This document shows, piece after piece, positions 9,267 to 16,475 of a DNA stretch of 64,000 nt (positions within the stretch are counted from its first letter, which is position 1; every line of letters begins with the position of its first letter). Under the pieces are notes generated by a model. That model had not been told where the DNA came from, ran no database searches, and saw only the letters and a list, made by a program, of their open reading frames with translations. The stretch comes from Paenibacillus cymbidii (lineage in GTDB: Bacteria; Bacillota; Bacilli; Paenibacillales; NBRC-103111), in contig NZ_SHLX01000014.1 of NCBI RefSeq assembly GCF_004764705.1, positions 26,953 through 90,952 on the forward strand, given 5' to 3'. Both the position numbers and the translations under genes were made by a program.

Positions 9267-9675
9267 CAGAACCAGTAGCAGAACCAGTAACAAAAATCAG
9301 CAGCAGAACCAGTAGTAGAACCAGTAACAAAAATCAGCAGCAGAACCAGTAGTAGAACCAGTAACAAAAATCAGCAGCAGAACAAGTAGCAGAACCAGTA
9401 GCAGAACAAGTAGCAGAACCAGCAGCAGAACCAGTAGTAGAACCAGTAACAGAACCAATAACAGAACCAATAACAGAACCAATAACAGAACCAATAACAG
9501 AACCAATAACAGAACCAATAACAGAACCAATAACAGAACCAATAACAGAACCAATAACAGAACCAATAACAGAACCAGCAGCTGAACCAGTAACAGAACC
9601 AATAACCGAACCGGTAACAGAACCAGTAGCAGAACCAGTAGCAGAACCAGTAGTAGAACCAGTGACAGAACCAGC
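9267..9675 (+). repeat. 12-bp minisatellite (AGAACCAATAAC type)
   Basis: A ~410-bp low-complexity block built from 6- and 12-bp variants of AGAACCAGTAGC and AGAACCAATAAC. At 9451-9570 there are ten perfect 12-bp copies in a row. The first part mixes in a longer unit with ACAAAAATCAGCAGC. The plus strand is full of stops; the minus strand is open as Leu-Val-Leu-Leu repeats, which I treat as a by-product of the repeat and not a gene. Confidence 0.92.
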
Positions 9676-9770
9676 ATACGAGCCCGGACCTTTAAGCGTA
9701 TAAATGCACTTAAATTAAAGTAGCTCCCTTATGTTATCAGGTTAAGCGACGGCAGCTGTCCCGGATCTAC

Positions 9771-10148
9771 TGTAAGGCTGAAATCAGCCTTATTTCGTCC
9801 GCCACTAGTCAAACGGCCGCTGTAAGGCTGAAATCAGCCTTATTTCGTCCGCCACTAGTCAAACGGCCGCTGTAAGGCTGAAATCAGCCTTATTTCGTCC
9901 GCAACTCGCCGAACGGCCACTGTAAGGCTGAAATCAGCCTTATTTCGTCCGCCACTAGTCAAACGGCCGCTGTAAGGCTGAAATCAGCCTTATTTCGTCC
10001 GCAACTCGCCGAACGGCCACTGTAAGGCTGAAATCAGCCTTATTTCGTCCGCCACTAGTCAAACGGCCGCTGTAAGGCTGAAATCAGCCTTATTTCGTCC
10101 GTCACTCGCCGAACGGCCGCTGTAAGGCTGAAATCAGCCTTATTTCGC
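9771..10148 (+). repeat. 50-bp tandem repeat array, eight copies, each with a hairpin
   Basis: Eight units begin exactly every 50 bp (9771, 9821, 9871, 9921, 9971, 10021, 10071, 10121). Each has a nearly invariant 30-bp part containing the perfect hairpin AAGGCTG-AAAT-CAGCCTT followed by ATTTCGTCC, and a 20-bp variable part of two alternating types: GCCACTAGTCAAACGGCCGC and GCAACTCGCCGAACGGCCAC. The order of variable parts is A A B A B A B-like. The last unit stops after TTATTTCG. A related hairpin with compensatory changes lies at 61427-61454. Confidence 0.95.
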
Positions 10149-10547
10149 TGGCATTCCAAGCAATGCTAACTTACTTTGCCTTAAACTGATAACGATGCTC
10201 CTCCCCAAAATTCTCACGCTCGCAGCAAATAGGATTTGGGTTGAACAATAGGATACTTATTTATCATATAGGGAAATATTACTATAACCATCCTCCCCTC
10301 CGGCTGCAACGCGCCTGATCTGTGCTGCGCATACTCCATTAGGCGTCCTCGACCTGCACGATTGGAGCGCGATGCGGATGTAAACGCGCAACGCAGCTGA
10401 ACAGGCAATCATGGCAACGAAGCGACGCTCCTTGCCGCAGCGGCGCTGTGCCGGCTCCACAAGGGACGTTCGACTATTTTTCGAAACGCTTCCTTTTTAC
10501 CAGGCTGTACAACAGCAAATCCCATGCCTTATAATGATTTTGTGAAA
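10149..10547. other. Non-coding stretch before the lacI-type gene
   Basis: No supported gene. Two short minus-strand frames here lack a ribosome binding site and family resemblance. A TATAAT hexamer at 10530-10535 is a plausible -10 box for the regulator, with a weak TGTACA at 10506-10511 as -35 (18-bp spacing). Confidence 0.5.
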
Positions 10548-10565
10548 TGTGTAAACGATAACACA
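10548..10565 (+). promoter_or_regulatory. cre-like / LacI-family operator, copy 1
   Basis: TGTGTAAACGATAACACA; its core TGTAAACGATAACA (10550-10563) fits the catabolite-responsive element consensus TGWNANCGNTNWCA at every defined position. It lies 15 bp downstream of the putative -10 box and about 85 bp before the regulator start. Either CcpA or the adjacent LacI-family protein (autoregulation) could bind it. Confidence 0.8.
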
Positions 10566-10650
10566 CGCAACGCAACGGGTGTTTCCGCTTGCGCAGGAGC
10601 TTGCGGAGGGAGTGCGCTGCCGGCCGCAGCGGGCTGAAGGAGGGGCAGCG

Positions 10651-11652
10651 GTGCCAAAACTGACCATACGCGACGTGGCGCAAGCCGCCGGCGTGTCGAC
10701 CGCGACGATTTCGCGCGTGCTGAACGGCTCCGGCTATGTCAGTGCCGAGGTTCGCGAGCATGTGCAGTCGACGATCCGCGCGCTGGGCTATCGGCCAAAC
10801 GCGATCGCCCGCAGCCTGAAGCAGGAAAAGTCGCGCAGCATCGGCCTGATCGTGCCGGATATGACGAACCCGTACTTCATGACCGTGGCGCGGGCGGTGC
10901 AGCGGCGCATCGAGCGGGAAGGGGCGGGCTACCACCTGCTCATCATGGATTCGGCGGAAGATCGGGAGAAGGAGCGCGAGGCGCTGCACTTTTTGCTGGA
11001 GAAGCGGGTCGAGGCGATCGTGCTGGCGGGAACCGGCGGCAACCGGGAGCTCGTGCAGGCAGCCAGCGATGGCGGCACCCATGTCGTGCTGGCGGACCGG
11101 ACGATCGACGGTCTGTCGCTCGATGTTGTCGCCGAAGACAACGTCGACGTGTCGCGCGAAGCGATCGTTTATTTGGCCGGCCGCGGCCATCGGCGCATTG
11201 CCGTCATCAACGGCAGGCAGACGATCAGCACCGCGCGCGAGCGTTATGCCGGGGTATGCGCCGGATTTGCGCAAGCCGGTCTCCAGGCGGAGCCGGAACT
11301 GATCATCGAAGGCGATTACACGCGGCAAGGCGGCATAGCGGCGATCCGCGCCTTGATGACGCGGCCCGGGCGGCCGACGGCGGTATACTGCGCCAACAAC
11401 GAAATGACGTTCGGCGTCTATCTCGGCTTGCAGGAACTTGGTTTTCCGCTTGACGAGCTCGACATCGTGTCGTTCGGCGACCTGGAGTTTTCTTCGCTGT
11501 TCCACCAGCGCCTGACCGTCATCCGGCAAAATCCGGAGCGGCTCGGCGAAGAAGTCGGCGAACTGGTGATGCGGCGTCGGGGAGAAGGGAGCGGCGAGGC
11601 GGCCGCAGGCAGGGAGAAGCGCGTGCTTTATCCGAAGCTGGAGTGTCGTTGA
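10651..11652 (+). CDS. LacI-family transcriptional regulator
   Basis: A 333-residue repressor of the LacI/GalR family. The N-terminal helix-turn-helix is canonical (TIRDVAQAAGVSTATISRVLN), followed by the hinge region (ALGYRPNAIARSLK) and a periplasmic-binding-protein-like effector domain (GLIVPDMTNPYF; DIVSFGD; LTVIRQNPERLGEE). The GTG start at 10651 is preferred because AAGGAGGGG (10637-10645) precedes it by 5 bp and the HTH begins at residue 4 as usual; an ATG-type frame from 10579 would add 24 unsupported residues. With the same operator before its own gene and before the next operon, it probably represses both and responds to a pentose or its phosphate (inference). RbsR is the nearest described role. 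Confidence 0.93.
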   Translation: MPKLTIRDVAQAAGVSTATISRVLNGSGYVSAEVREHVQSTIRALGYRPNAIARSLKQEKSRSIGLIVPDMTNPYFMTVARAVQRRIEREGAGYHLLIMDSAEDREKEREALHFLLEKRVEAIVLAGTGGNRELVQAASDGGTHVVLADRTIDGLSLDVVAEDNVDVSREAIVYLAGRGHRRIAVINGRQTISTARERYAGVCAGFAQAGLQAEPELIIEGDYTRQGGIAAIRALMTRPGRPTAVYCANNEMTFGVYLGLQELGFPLDELDIVSFGDLEFSSLFHQRLTVIRQNPERLGEEVGELVMRRRGEGSGEAAAGREKRVLYPKLECR

Positions 11653-11695
11653 CAGGCGGCTCTTGAACTACCGGCCGAGCAAGGCATGGCTTATA

Positions 11696-11711
11696 TGTAA
11701 ACGATAACACA
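11696..11711 (+). promoter_or_regulatory. cre-like / LacI-family operator, copy 2
   Basis: TGTAAACGATAACACA, identical over 16 bp to the copy at 10550-10565. It lies 10 bp before the GAGGAG ribosome binding site of the SIS-domain gene, so bound repressor would block transcription of the isomerase-ribokinase-mutarotase operon. Confidence 0.82.
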
Positions 11712-11735
11712 CAGGAAAATGAGGAGTGAAGTCCG

Positions 11736-12353
11736 ATGGATGTCCGGCAAACGGTCCGGCAATCGCTGGCGCTGGAAGCAGCCGCGCTGCAGCGGCTCGC
11801 CGAGCAAGCGGGCGAACAATATGAACAAGCGGTCGAGCTGATTCGCCGGGCGACCGGCAAGGTTGTCGTCGTCGGCATCGGCAAGTCGGGCCATGTCGGC
11901 CGCAAAATCGCCGCTTCCCTGTCGAGCACGGGAACGCCGGCGTTTTTCGTGCATGCGGCGGAGTCGGTGCACGGCGACAGCGGCATGATCGAAGCGCGCG
12001 ACGTCGTCATCCTGCTGTCGAACAGCGGAGAAACGGCCGAAGTGCTGAACGCCCTCGCCATCGTCAAGCGCATCGGCGCGCCGCGCATCGCGATCACGAA
12101 GAACGCGCAATCGACGCTGGCCCTCGGCTCCGATGTCGCCTTGACTTACGGCTACGAGAAGGAAGCCGATCATCTCGGTCTTGCGCCGACGACAAGCGCG
12201 CTGCTGCAGCTGGCGATCGGCGACGCGCTGGCGGTGGCGTTGTGCGAGTTGAAGCAATTTACGAACGCGGACTTTCATTTGTATCATCCCGGCGGCAGCC
12301 TTGGCAAACAACTAGCGGCTGACGTATCGACCAAGGAGGAGCAGGGCGCATGA
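11736..12353 (+). CDS. SIS-domain sugar-phosphate isomerase (KpsF/GutQ type without CBS domains)
   Basis: A 205-residue single SIS domain. The pattern GIGKSGHVGRKIAASLSSTG, the segment AESVHGDSGM, the phosphosugar-binding SNSGET, LAPTTSALLQLAIGDALAV and the ending YHPGGSLGK are those of D-arabinose-5-phosphate isomerases (KdsD/KpsF/GutQ). Those enzymes are about 320 residues and carry two C-terminal CBS domains, which are absent here. Expected reaction: ribulose 5-phosphate to arabinose 5-phosphate. GAGGAG lies 9 bp before the ATG. The gene overlaps ribokinase by 4 bp (ATGA). A Gram-positive cell has no Kdo, so a pentose-salvage role is more likely than lipopolysaccharide synthesis (inference). 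Confidence 0.87.
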   Translation: MDVRQTVRQSLALEAAALQRLAEQAGEQYEQAVELIRRATGKVVVVGIGKSGHVGRKIAASLSSTGTPAFFVHAAESVHGDSGMIEARDVVILLSNSGETAEVLNALAIVKRIGAPRIAITKNAQSTLALGSDVALTYGYEKEADHLGLAPTTSALLQLAIGDALAVALCELKQFTNADFHLYHPGGSLGKQLAADVSTKEEQGA

Positions 12354-13267
12354 GCATCGTTGTGATCGGCAGTTTTATGATGGATTTGGTCGTCCGTACG
12401 AAACGGGCGCCGGGCGCGGGGGAAACGATTATCGGCAACAGCTTCGGCCGGTTTCCCGGAGGCAAGGGGGCGAATCAGGCTGCCGCCGCCGCGCGCCTCG
12501 GCGGACGGGTGGCGATGATCGGCAAGCTGGGCAAGGACCCGTTCGGCGACGATTTTCGCGACGTGCTGCGGCAAGAGGGCATTGATGACACTCATGTGCG
12601 CACCGACGAGCGGCATGCGACCGGCATCGGTTCGATCGTGGTCGAGGAAAGCGGCGAGAACCGGATCATCGTCGTTCCCGGCGCGAATCTTCATTATACC
12701 GTGGAAGAGCTGGCGGAAGTCGAAGCGGTGGTGCAGAACGCCCAAGTCGTCGTCATGCAGCTCGAAATGGACATCGCCACTATCGAAAGCGCCGCCCAAA
12801 TGGCGAAGCGCCACGGCGTGCCGCTGATCCTCAATCCGGCGCCGGCGCAGCCGCTAAGCGACGAGCTGCTGGCGGCCACGACCATTTTGACCCCGAACGA
12901 AACGGAACTGGAATTGCTGACGGGCGTCAAAGTCGCAACGATCGAAGACGCGGAGAACGCCGCCAAACAGCTGCTGGCCAAAGGCGTCGGCCAAGTCGTC
13001 GTGACGCTTGCGGCCAAAGGCGCGCTGATCGTCGGCGCCGACGGCAGCCGCCACGTTCCCGGCTTCCGGGTGACCCCGGTCGATACGGTGGCGGCGGGCG
13101 ACTCGTTTAACGGCGCGCTGGCGGTGCAGCTGACCGAAGGCAAATCGCTGGCGGAAGCCGCTCGTTTCGCCAATGCCGTCGGCGCCCTGACCGTGACGCG
13201 GCAAGGGGCGATTCCTTCGCTGCCGCATCGCAACGAAGTGGAATCATTTATGAAAGGGGAACAATAA
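12350..13267 (+). CDS. rbsK: Ribokinase (PfkB family)
   Basis: A 305-residue PfkB-family kinase that phosphorylates ribose (or a related pentose such as D-arabinose) at O5 with ATP. Signatures visible: the N-terminal sugar site GRFPGGKGANQAAAAARLG, IGKLGKDPFGDDF, ILNPAPAQPL, PNETELELLTG, and the second PfkB signature DTVAAGDSFNGALAVQL with catalytic base Asp251. Length matches RbsK. Start overlaps the upstream stop as ATGA, indicating translational coupling. With the isomerase before and mutarotase after, the product would handle pentose uptake products; no pentose transporter is present in the window. Confidence 0.93.
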   Translation: MSIVVIGSFMMDLVVRTKRAPGAGETIIGNSFGRFPGGKGANQAAAAARLGGRVAMIGKLGKDPFGDDFRDVLRQEGIDDTHVRTDERHATGIGSIVVEESGENRIIVVPGANLHYTVEELAEVEAVVQNAQVVVMQLEMDIATIESAAQMAKRHGVPLILNPAPAQPLSDELLAATTILTPNETELELLTGVKVATIEDAENAAKQLLAKGVGQVVVTLAAKGALIVGADGSRHVPGFRVTPVDTVAAGDSFNGALAVQLTEGKSLAEAARFANAVGALTVTRQGAIPSLPHRNEVESFMKGEQ

Positions 13268-13270
13268 CCA

Positions 13271-13693
13271 ATGCTCAAAACCGCTTGTCTTCATCCCGAA
13301 CTGCTGCGCGCGCTTGCCGCTTGCGGCCACGGCGACAAAGTGCTGATCGCCGACGGCAACTACCCGCTCGATTCCGGCTCGAACGTTATGGCGCAGCGCG
13401 TGTACTTGAACCTGACGCACGGCATCCCGCTTGTTACCGACGTATTGAAAGTGCTCGACCAGACCATCCCGATTGAAAAAGCGGAAGTCATGCTGCCCGA
13501 CTCCGGCGACGAGCCGGCGATTTTCGCCGAGTTTCGCTCGCTGCTCGGCGGCAGCCTGCAGCTGGACGGCATCGGCCGGTTCGCCTTTTATGACGCTTGC
13601 CGCGAAGCCAACGTCAAAATCGCCATCGCCACCGGCGAACAGCGCATTTACGCCAACCTGCTGCTGACCGTGGGCGTGGTGCCGCTGAAATAA
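13271..13693 (+). CDS. RbsD/FucU-family sugar mutarotase
   Basis: A 140-residue mutarotase that interconverts sugar anomers or ring forms before phosphorylation. It has the conserved CGHGD with His20, the following ADGNYP, RFAFYDAC and the C-terminal GEQRIYANLLLTVGV. Details (RFAFYDA, TGE...Y.NLLL) are closer to FucU than to RbsD, though the ribokinase neighbour points to ribose or arabinose. AAAGGGG lies ~11 bp before the ATG, 3 bp after the ribokinase stop. Last gene of the operon, followed by a terminator. Confidence 0.88.
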   Translation: MLKTACLHPELLRALAACGHGDKVLIADGNYPLDSGSNVMAQRVYLNLTHGIPLVTDVLKVLDQTIPIEKAEVMLPDSGDEPAIFAEFRSLLGGSLQLDGIGRFAFYDACREANVKIAIATGEQRIYANLLLTVGVVPLK

Positions 13694-13706
13694 CTTGCCC
13701 GGCCCG

Positions 13707-13745
13707 AAGCCGATCGTGTTGTCGCCGACAACCGGTCGGCTTTTT
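13707..13745 (+). terminator. Rho-independent terminator of the rbsK-type operon
   Basis: AAGCCGA and TCGGCTT close a stem with an inner GTTGTC/GACAAC arm, followed by five T residues. It starts 13 bp after the mutarotase stop. Confidence 0.85.
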
Positions 13746-13866
13746 GTTGCCTTTTTCGGAAGACGCCGCCGCCCATGCAGGAGTTTGTCATCATTTGTCG
13801 AATGATTACCCGCTGTCACCCGGAATCGCAATTCCGGGATCCATATCATCTACCACGGGAGGCCCT

Positions 13867-15861
13867 ATGGCAATCGAGCAACGATCACGATTGGCTACGA
13901 AGAAGAATGCCTTATTGCTTGCTGTTTTTATGCTGCTCCTGTTCGCGCTGTTCATCCCGTCCGGGACAAGCCGCGCGGAAGCGCCGGCCAGAATAACGCT
14001 TGACGCAAGCGCACGCACGCTCGATATGAGCAGCGCCGCCGGACGCGTCTTCCAACTGACGGCCAACGTGCAATCCGGCCTCACGAATCCGGCGGTGACC
14101 TGGAGTTCGTCCAACCCGGCAGTCGCCGTTGTTGCGTCCAACGGCGAAGTTGTCGCCATGGGACCCGGCTCCGCCGTCATTACGGCAACGCTGACCGACG
14201 GAGGAGATACCGCGAGTTGCGCCGTCACCGTGCAAGCGGCGACCGTCCCCGGCCTTTCCTTTATGGTCAAAGGCGCAACCGCCGGGAACGGGCTTTACAG
14301 TACTGCGGTCAGCTACCGGCAAGCCGGCTACGGCAACGGATACATGTATACGGGGGTGTCGCCGGCGCCGCAGGCGGTATGGACGACTACCTCATACGGG
14401 GTGCTGGTGACGTTCCCGAACGTCGACTGGGGGTTGTCGGAGGCGTACACCTTCGGTTTTGCCTCGTCGAAATTTGCTTATGCCCGGAATGTCGCGCAGA
14501 GCGACGTTGGCGGCACGATCGTCATCAAAGGAGACGAATCGGTTCCGCTGCAAGTCCAAGTGGACGATTCGCTGCGAACCGGCACCTTCGCTTTCAGCAA
14601 TACCGTCGTCACGTTCCAGGACGGGACCGGCACGCCGATCCTTACGCTGCCGGTAGCAACGGGCGCGCTGATGGAGCCGGGGCAGGCGTTCGGCCTGCAA
14701 GTCAATGCGACGGACAGCGGGCACGCTTACGTGCTGTTCCGCAATGGCGCCGTTCTGCCCGCAGGCGGCGGGACAATCGTTTTCCCGGCCAGCGATATCG
14801 CGGAGTACGATTTCCGCTTGAGCGCGCCCGACTACCCGGCAATGACGCTCACTTCGTTCGCGGCGATCTATTCAAACGGCTTCAACACGTTTTATCATTT
14901 GAGCGTGCCGGGCGGGTCGGGGCTGACGAAGCTGTATCTCAGCAAGCTTGCTTATTACGGAATTACCGCCTACTACACCATCCCGGGGCAAAATGTGTAC
15001 GGCTACAGCGTCGACAACACCCTGTACGGGAACGTGACCCAAAATCGCGAGCTGCATTTGGATACGAACCTGGCCGCGCATTTTACATCGTCGTCGCCTT
15101 ACTATTTTCCGGGGAGCTGGCTTGCGTACAACGACCTGCGCATCCTCGACAGTTACGGCAACGCCATCGATGTCAGACACCAGAATTTCTCCGACGTGAG
15201 CGGGACTGTTATTTTCACGAATGCCGAGACGTCAGTAGAGAGGCAAGTGCAGCGTATTGCCGGCGCGAGTGTCGCCGTTCCGAATACGGAAGGCGTCTAC
15301 GCGATTTCGTTCGATGTATCGGACAGCATCTTGCCGATTCAGCCGCTGGCCGGCTTTATCAAAGTCGGAGCAACCGCTTCTTCCAACATGACCGCCATCA
15401 CGCTGCAGGCTGCGCCGGGAAGCGGGCTGAGCGGCGATCTGCCGAACGGCGTAACCGTACTTGCGCAGAAAGTGGACGGGGAAGAGACGCATACGGCCGT
15501 TGCATATGGCGGCACGGCAATATTCGAAGCGCTGCCTGCCGGCGAATGGACGTTTTCGACGACCGGCTCCATCTTCGGCGGGTACGCTCCTGCAGTCATT
15601 CCGACTTCCCGGCTTGCGCTGACCGTGGCCGGCGACAGTACGTTTCTGCAGGGAACACTTGCCGTGGCGCCGCGCAAATATGACGGGACAATCGGGCGAT
15701 TCTCGATTGTCGACGCGTTATGGCTTGCCCGCCATCAGGCAGCCTTCGGTTGGGATTTGAACCAGGACGGCCTCGCCGACCGCGAAGATATTCGATATGC
15801 GCTCGAGGAAATTGAGCCATACGAGTTCGTTCCCGTCGTGCCGTCCACGGAACTGCAATAA
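13867..15861 (+). CDS. Secreted Big_2-domain protein with C-terminal dockerin-like motif
   Basis: About 664 residues from the ATG at 13867, which has GGAGG 4 bp upstream (short spacing) and gives a clean signal peptide (KKNALLLAVFMLLLFALFIP, cleavage near SRAEA/PA, residue 39). A bacterial Ig-like group 2 domain follows (about 43-123: TWSSSNPAVAVVASNGEV, GSAVITAT). The large middle part is beta-rich and unrecognised. The end has a calcium-loop motif DLNQDGLADREDIRYAL, half of a dockerin-like pair; the first half (DGTIGRFSIVDAL) is degenerate. No cohesin is visible in the window. An extracellular structural or polysaccharide-binding role is likely; no enzyme motif was seen. Confidence 0.8.
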   Translation: MAIEQRSRLATKKNALLLAVFMLLLFALFIPSGTSRAEAPARITLDASARTLDMSSAAGRVFQLTANVQSGLTNPAVTWSSSNPAVAVVASNGEVVAMGPGSAVITATLTDGGDTASCAVTVQAATVPGLSFMVKGATAGNGLYSTAVSYRQAGYGNGYMYTGVSPAPQAVWTTTSYGVLVTFPNVDWGLSEAYTFGFASSKFAYARNVAQSDVGGTIVIKGDESVPLQVQVDDSLRTGTFAFSNTVVTFQDGTGTPILTLPVATGALMEPGQAFGLQVNATDSGHAYVLFRNGAVLPAGGGTIVFPASDIAEYDFRLSAPDYPAMTLTSFAAIYSNGFNTFYHLSVPGGSGLTKLYLSKLAYYGITAYYTIPGQNVYGYSVDNTLYGNVTQNRELHLDTNLAAHFTSSSPYYFPGSWLAYNDLRILDSYGNAIDVRHQNFSDVSGTVIFTNAETSVERQVQRIAGASVAVPNTEGVYAISFDVSDSILPIQPLAGFIKVGATASSNMTAITLQAAPGSGLSGDLPNGVTVLAQKVDGEETHTAVAYGGTAIFEALPAGEWTFSTTGSIFGGYAPAVIPTSRLALTVAGDSTFLQGTLAVAPRKYDGTIGRFSIVDALWLARHQAAFGWDLNQDGLADREDIRYALEEIEPYEFVPVVPSTELQ

Positions 15862-15898
15862 ACGATATTGCCCGGGAAATGCGACGTTCTTCGACAGC

Positions 15899-15930
15899 AA
15901 AAGGCACATGCCGGTCAGCATGTGCCTTTC
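15899..15930. terminator. Bidirectional terminator between convergent genes
   Basis: AAGGCACATG (15901-15910) and CATGTGCCTT (15919-15928) form a perfect 10-bp stem with an 8-nt loop. T residues on the plus side and AAAA upstream (T-tract on the minus strand) let it serve both the Big_2 gene and the minus-strand Rieske gene. Confidence 0.85.
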
Positions 15931-15946
15931 CTGTTTCGAGCGCTGG

Positions 15947-16246
15947 CTACGCCATGTCGGCTACCAGCACGCCTTCGCGCACCGTCACCGGATAAGCGTC
16001 GAGCGAGGCGCCCTTGACCGTCGTGCAACTGCCCGTGCAGGCGTCGAACTCCCAGTAATGCAGCGGACAGACGAGCGCGCCGCCGCCGAAATTCATCACA
16101 TACCCGCCTGCATGCGGACACAAGCGCGACAGCAGTTTGTAGTCTCCGCTTTCGTCACGAACGAGAAAATACGGGTCATTGCCCACGTTTACTTCCGCCG
16201 GCAAATTGCCGAATGCCGCTTCTTCCCCCAACACTACTTCCTTCAC
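15947..16246 (-). CDS. Small Rieske [2Fe-2S] ferredoxin-like protein
   Basis: A 99-residue soluble Rieske protein. The cluster ligands are visible as C-x-H in RLCPHAGG and C-x-x-H in LVCPLHYWEF, 17-20 residues apart, with Tyr/Trp/Phe typical of the NirD/ferredoxin-component branch. It has no membrane anchor or catalytic domain, so it should be an electron carrier for an oxygenase or reductase encoded elsewhere. The start is GTG (complement of 16244-16246) with AGGGGG 8 bp upstream on the minus strand. It is the only supported minus-strand gene in the window and faces the Big_2 gene. An 18-bp palindrome lies just upstream. Confidence 0.9.
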   Translation of the reverse strand: MKEVVLGEEAAFGNLPAEVNVGNDPYFLVRDESGDYKLLSRLCPHAGGYVMNFGGGALVCPLHYWEFDACTGSCTTVKGASLDAYPVTVREGVLVADMA

Positions 16247-16279
16247 GCGACGTTCCCCCTAAGTGTGATTCCATCGTGG

Positions 16280-16297
16280 AGTAAATGGCCATTTACT
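16280..16297. promoter_or_regulatory. 18-bp perfect palindrome upstream of the Rieske gene
   Basis: AGTAAATGGCCATTTACT is a perfect 18-bp palindrome with no loop, about 34 bp before the Rieske start. Such symmetry suits a dimeric repressor. The bound protein is unknown. Confidence 0.55.
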
Positions 16298-16394
16298 AAC
16301 GATTGTACCACATAAACGTCAAGAGGAGGTATGAACGATTCCCGGCCGATTGTCGTAGGTCCAACTATTCATTTTTGCGCCTCTGTCGCATTTT

Positions 16395-16436
16395 GTTACA
16401 AAAGGTACAAAATATCGTGACAAAATGTGCGATAAT
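16395..16436 (+). promoter_or_regulatory. Three direct repeats and extended -10 box before the cpsB-type gene
   Basis: GTTACAAAA (16395-16403), GGTACAAAA (16404-16412) and GTGACAAAA (16417-16425) are followed by TGC-GATAAT (16428-16436), an extended -10 box. The repeats sit where a regulator would overlap the -35 region. Similar sites appear at 17301-17309 and, reversed, at 55802-55810. Confidence 0.5.
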
Positions 16437-16475
16437 AGGAGGGAGGTACATCAGACAGCGAAGGTTGGAGCAAGC

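Noticed and set aside
9297..9677. Minus-strand ORF of Leu-Val-Leu-Leu repeats (126 aa)
   Set aside because: It is the translation of a 12-bp minisatellite; no good ribosome binding site and no domain.
9771..10148. CRISPR-like array
   Set aside because: The repeat/spacer geometry is superficially similar, but the 20-bp spacers are only two recurring types, and no cas gene is near.
16331..16420. 29-codon ORF after AGGAGGT
   Set aside because: The ribosome binding site abuts the ATG with no spacer, and the ORF runs through the direct repeats of the next promoter; too weak to call.
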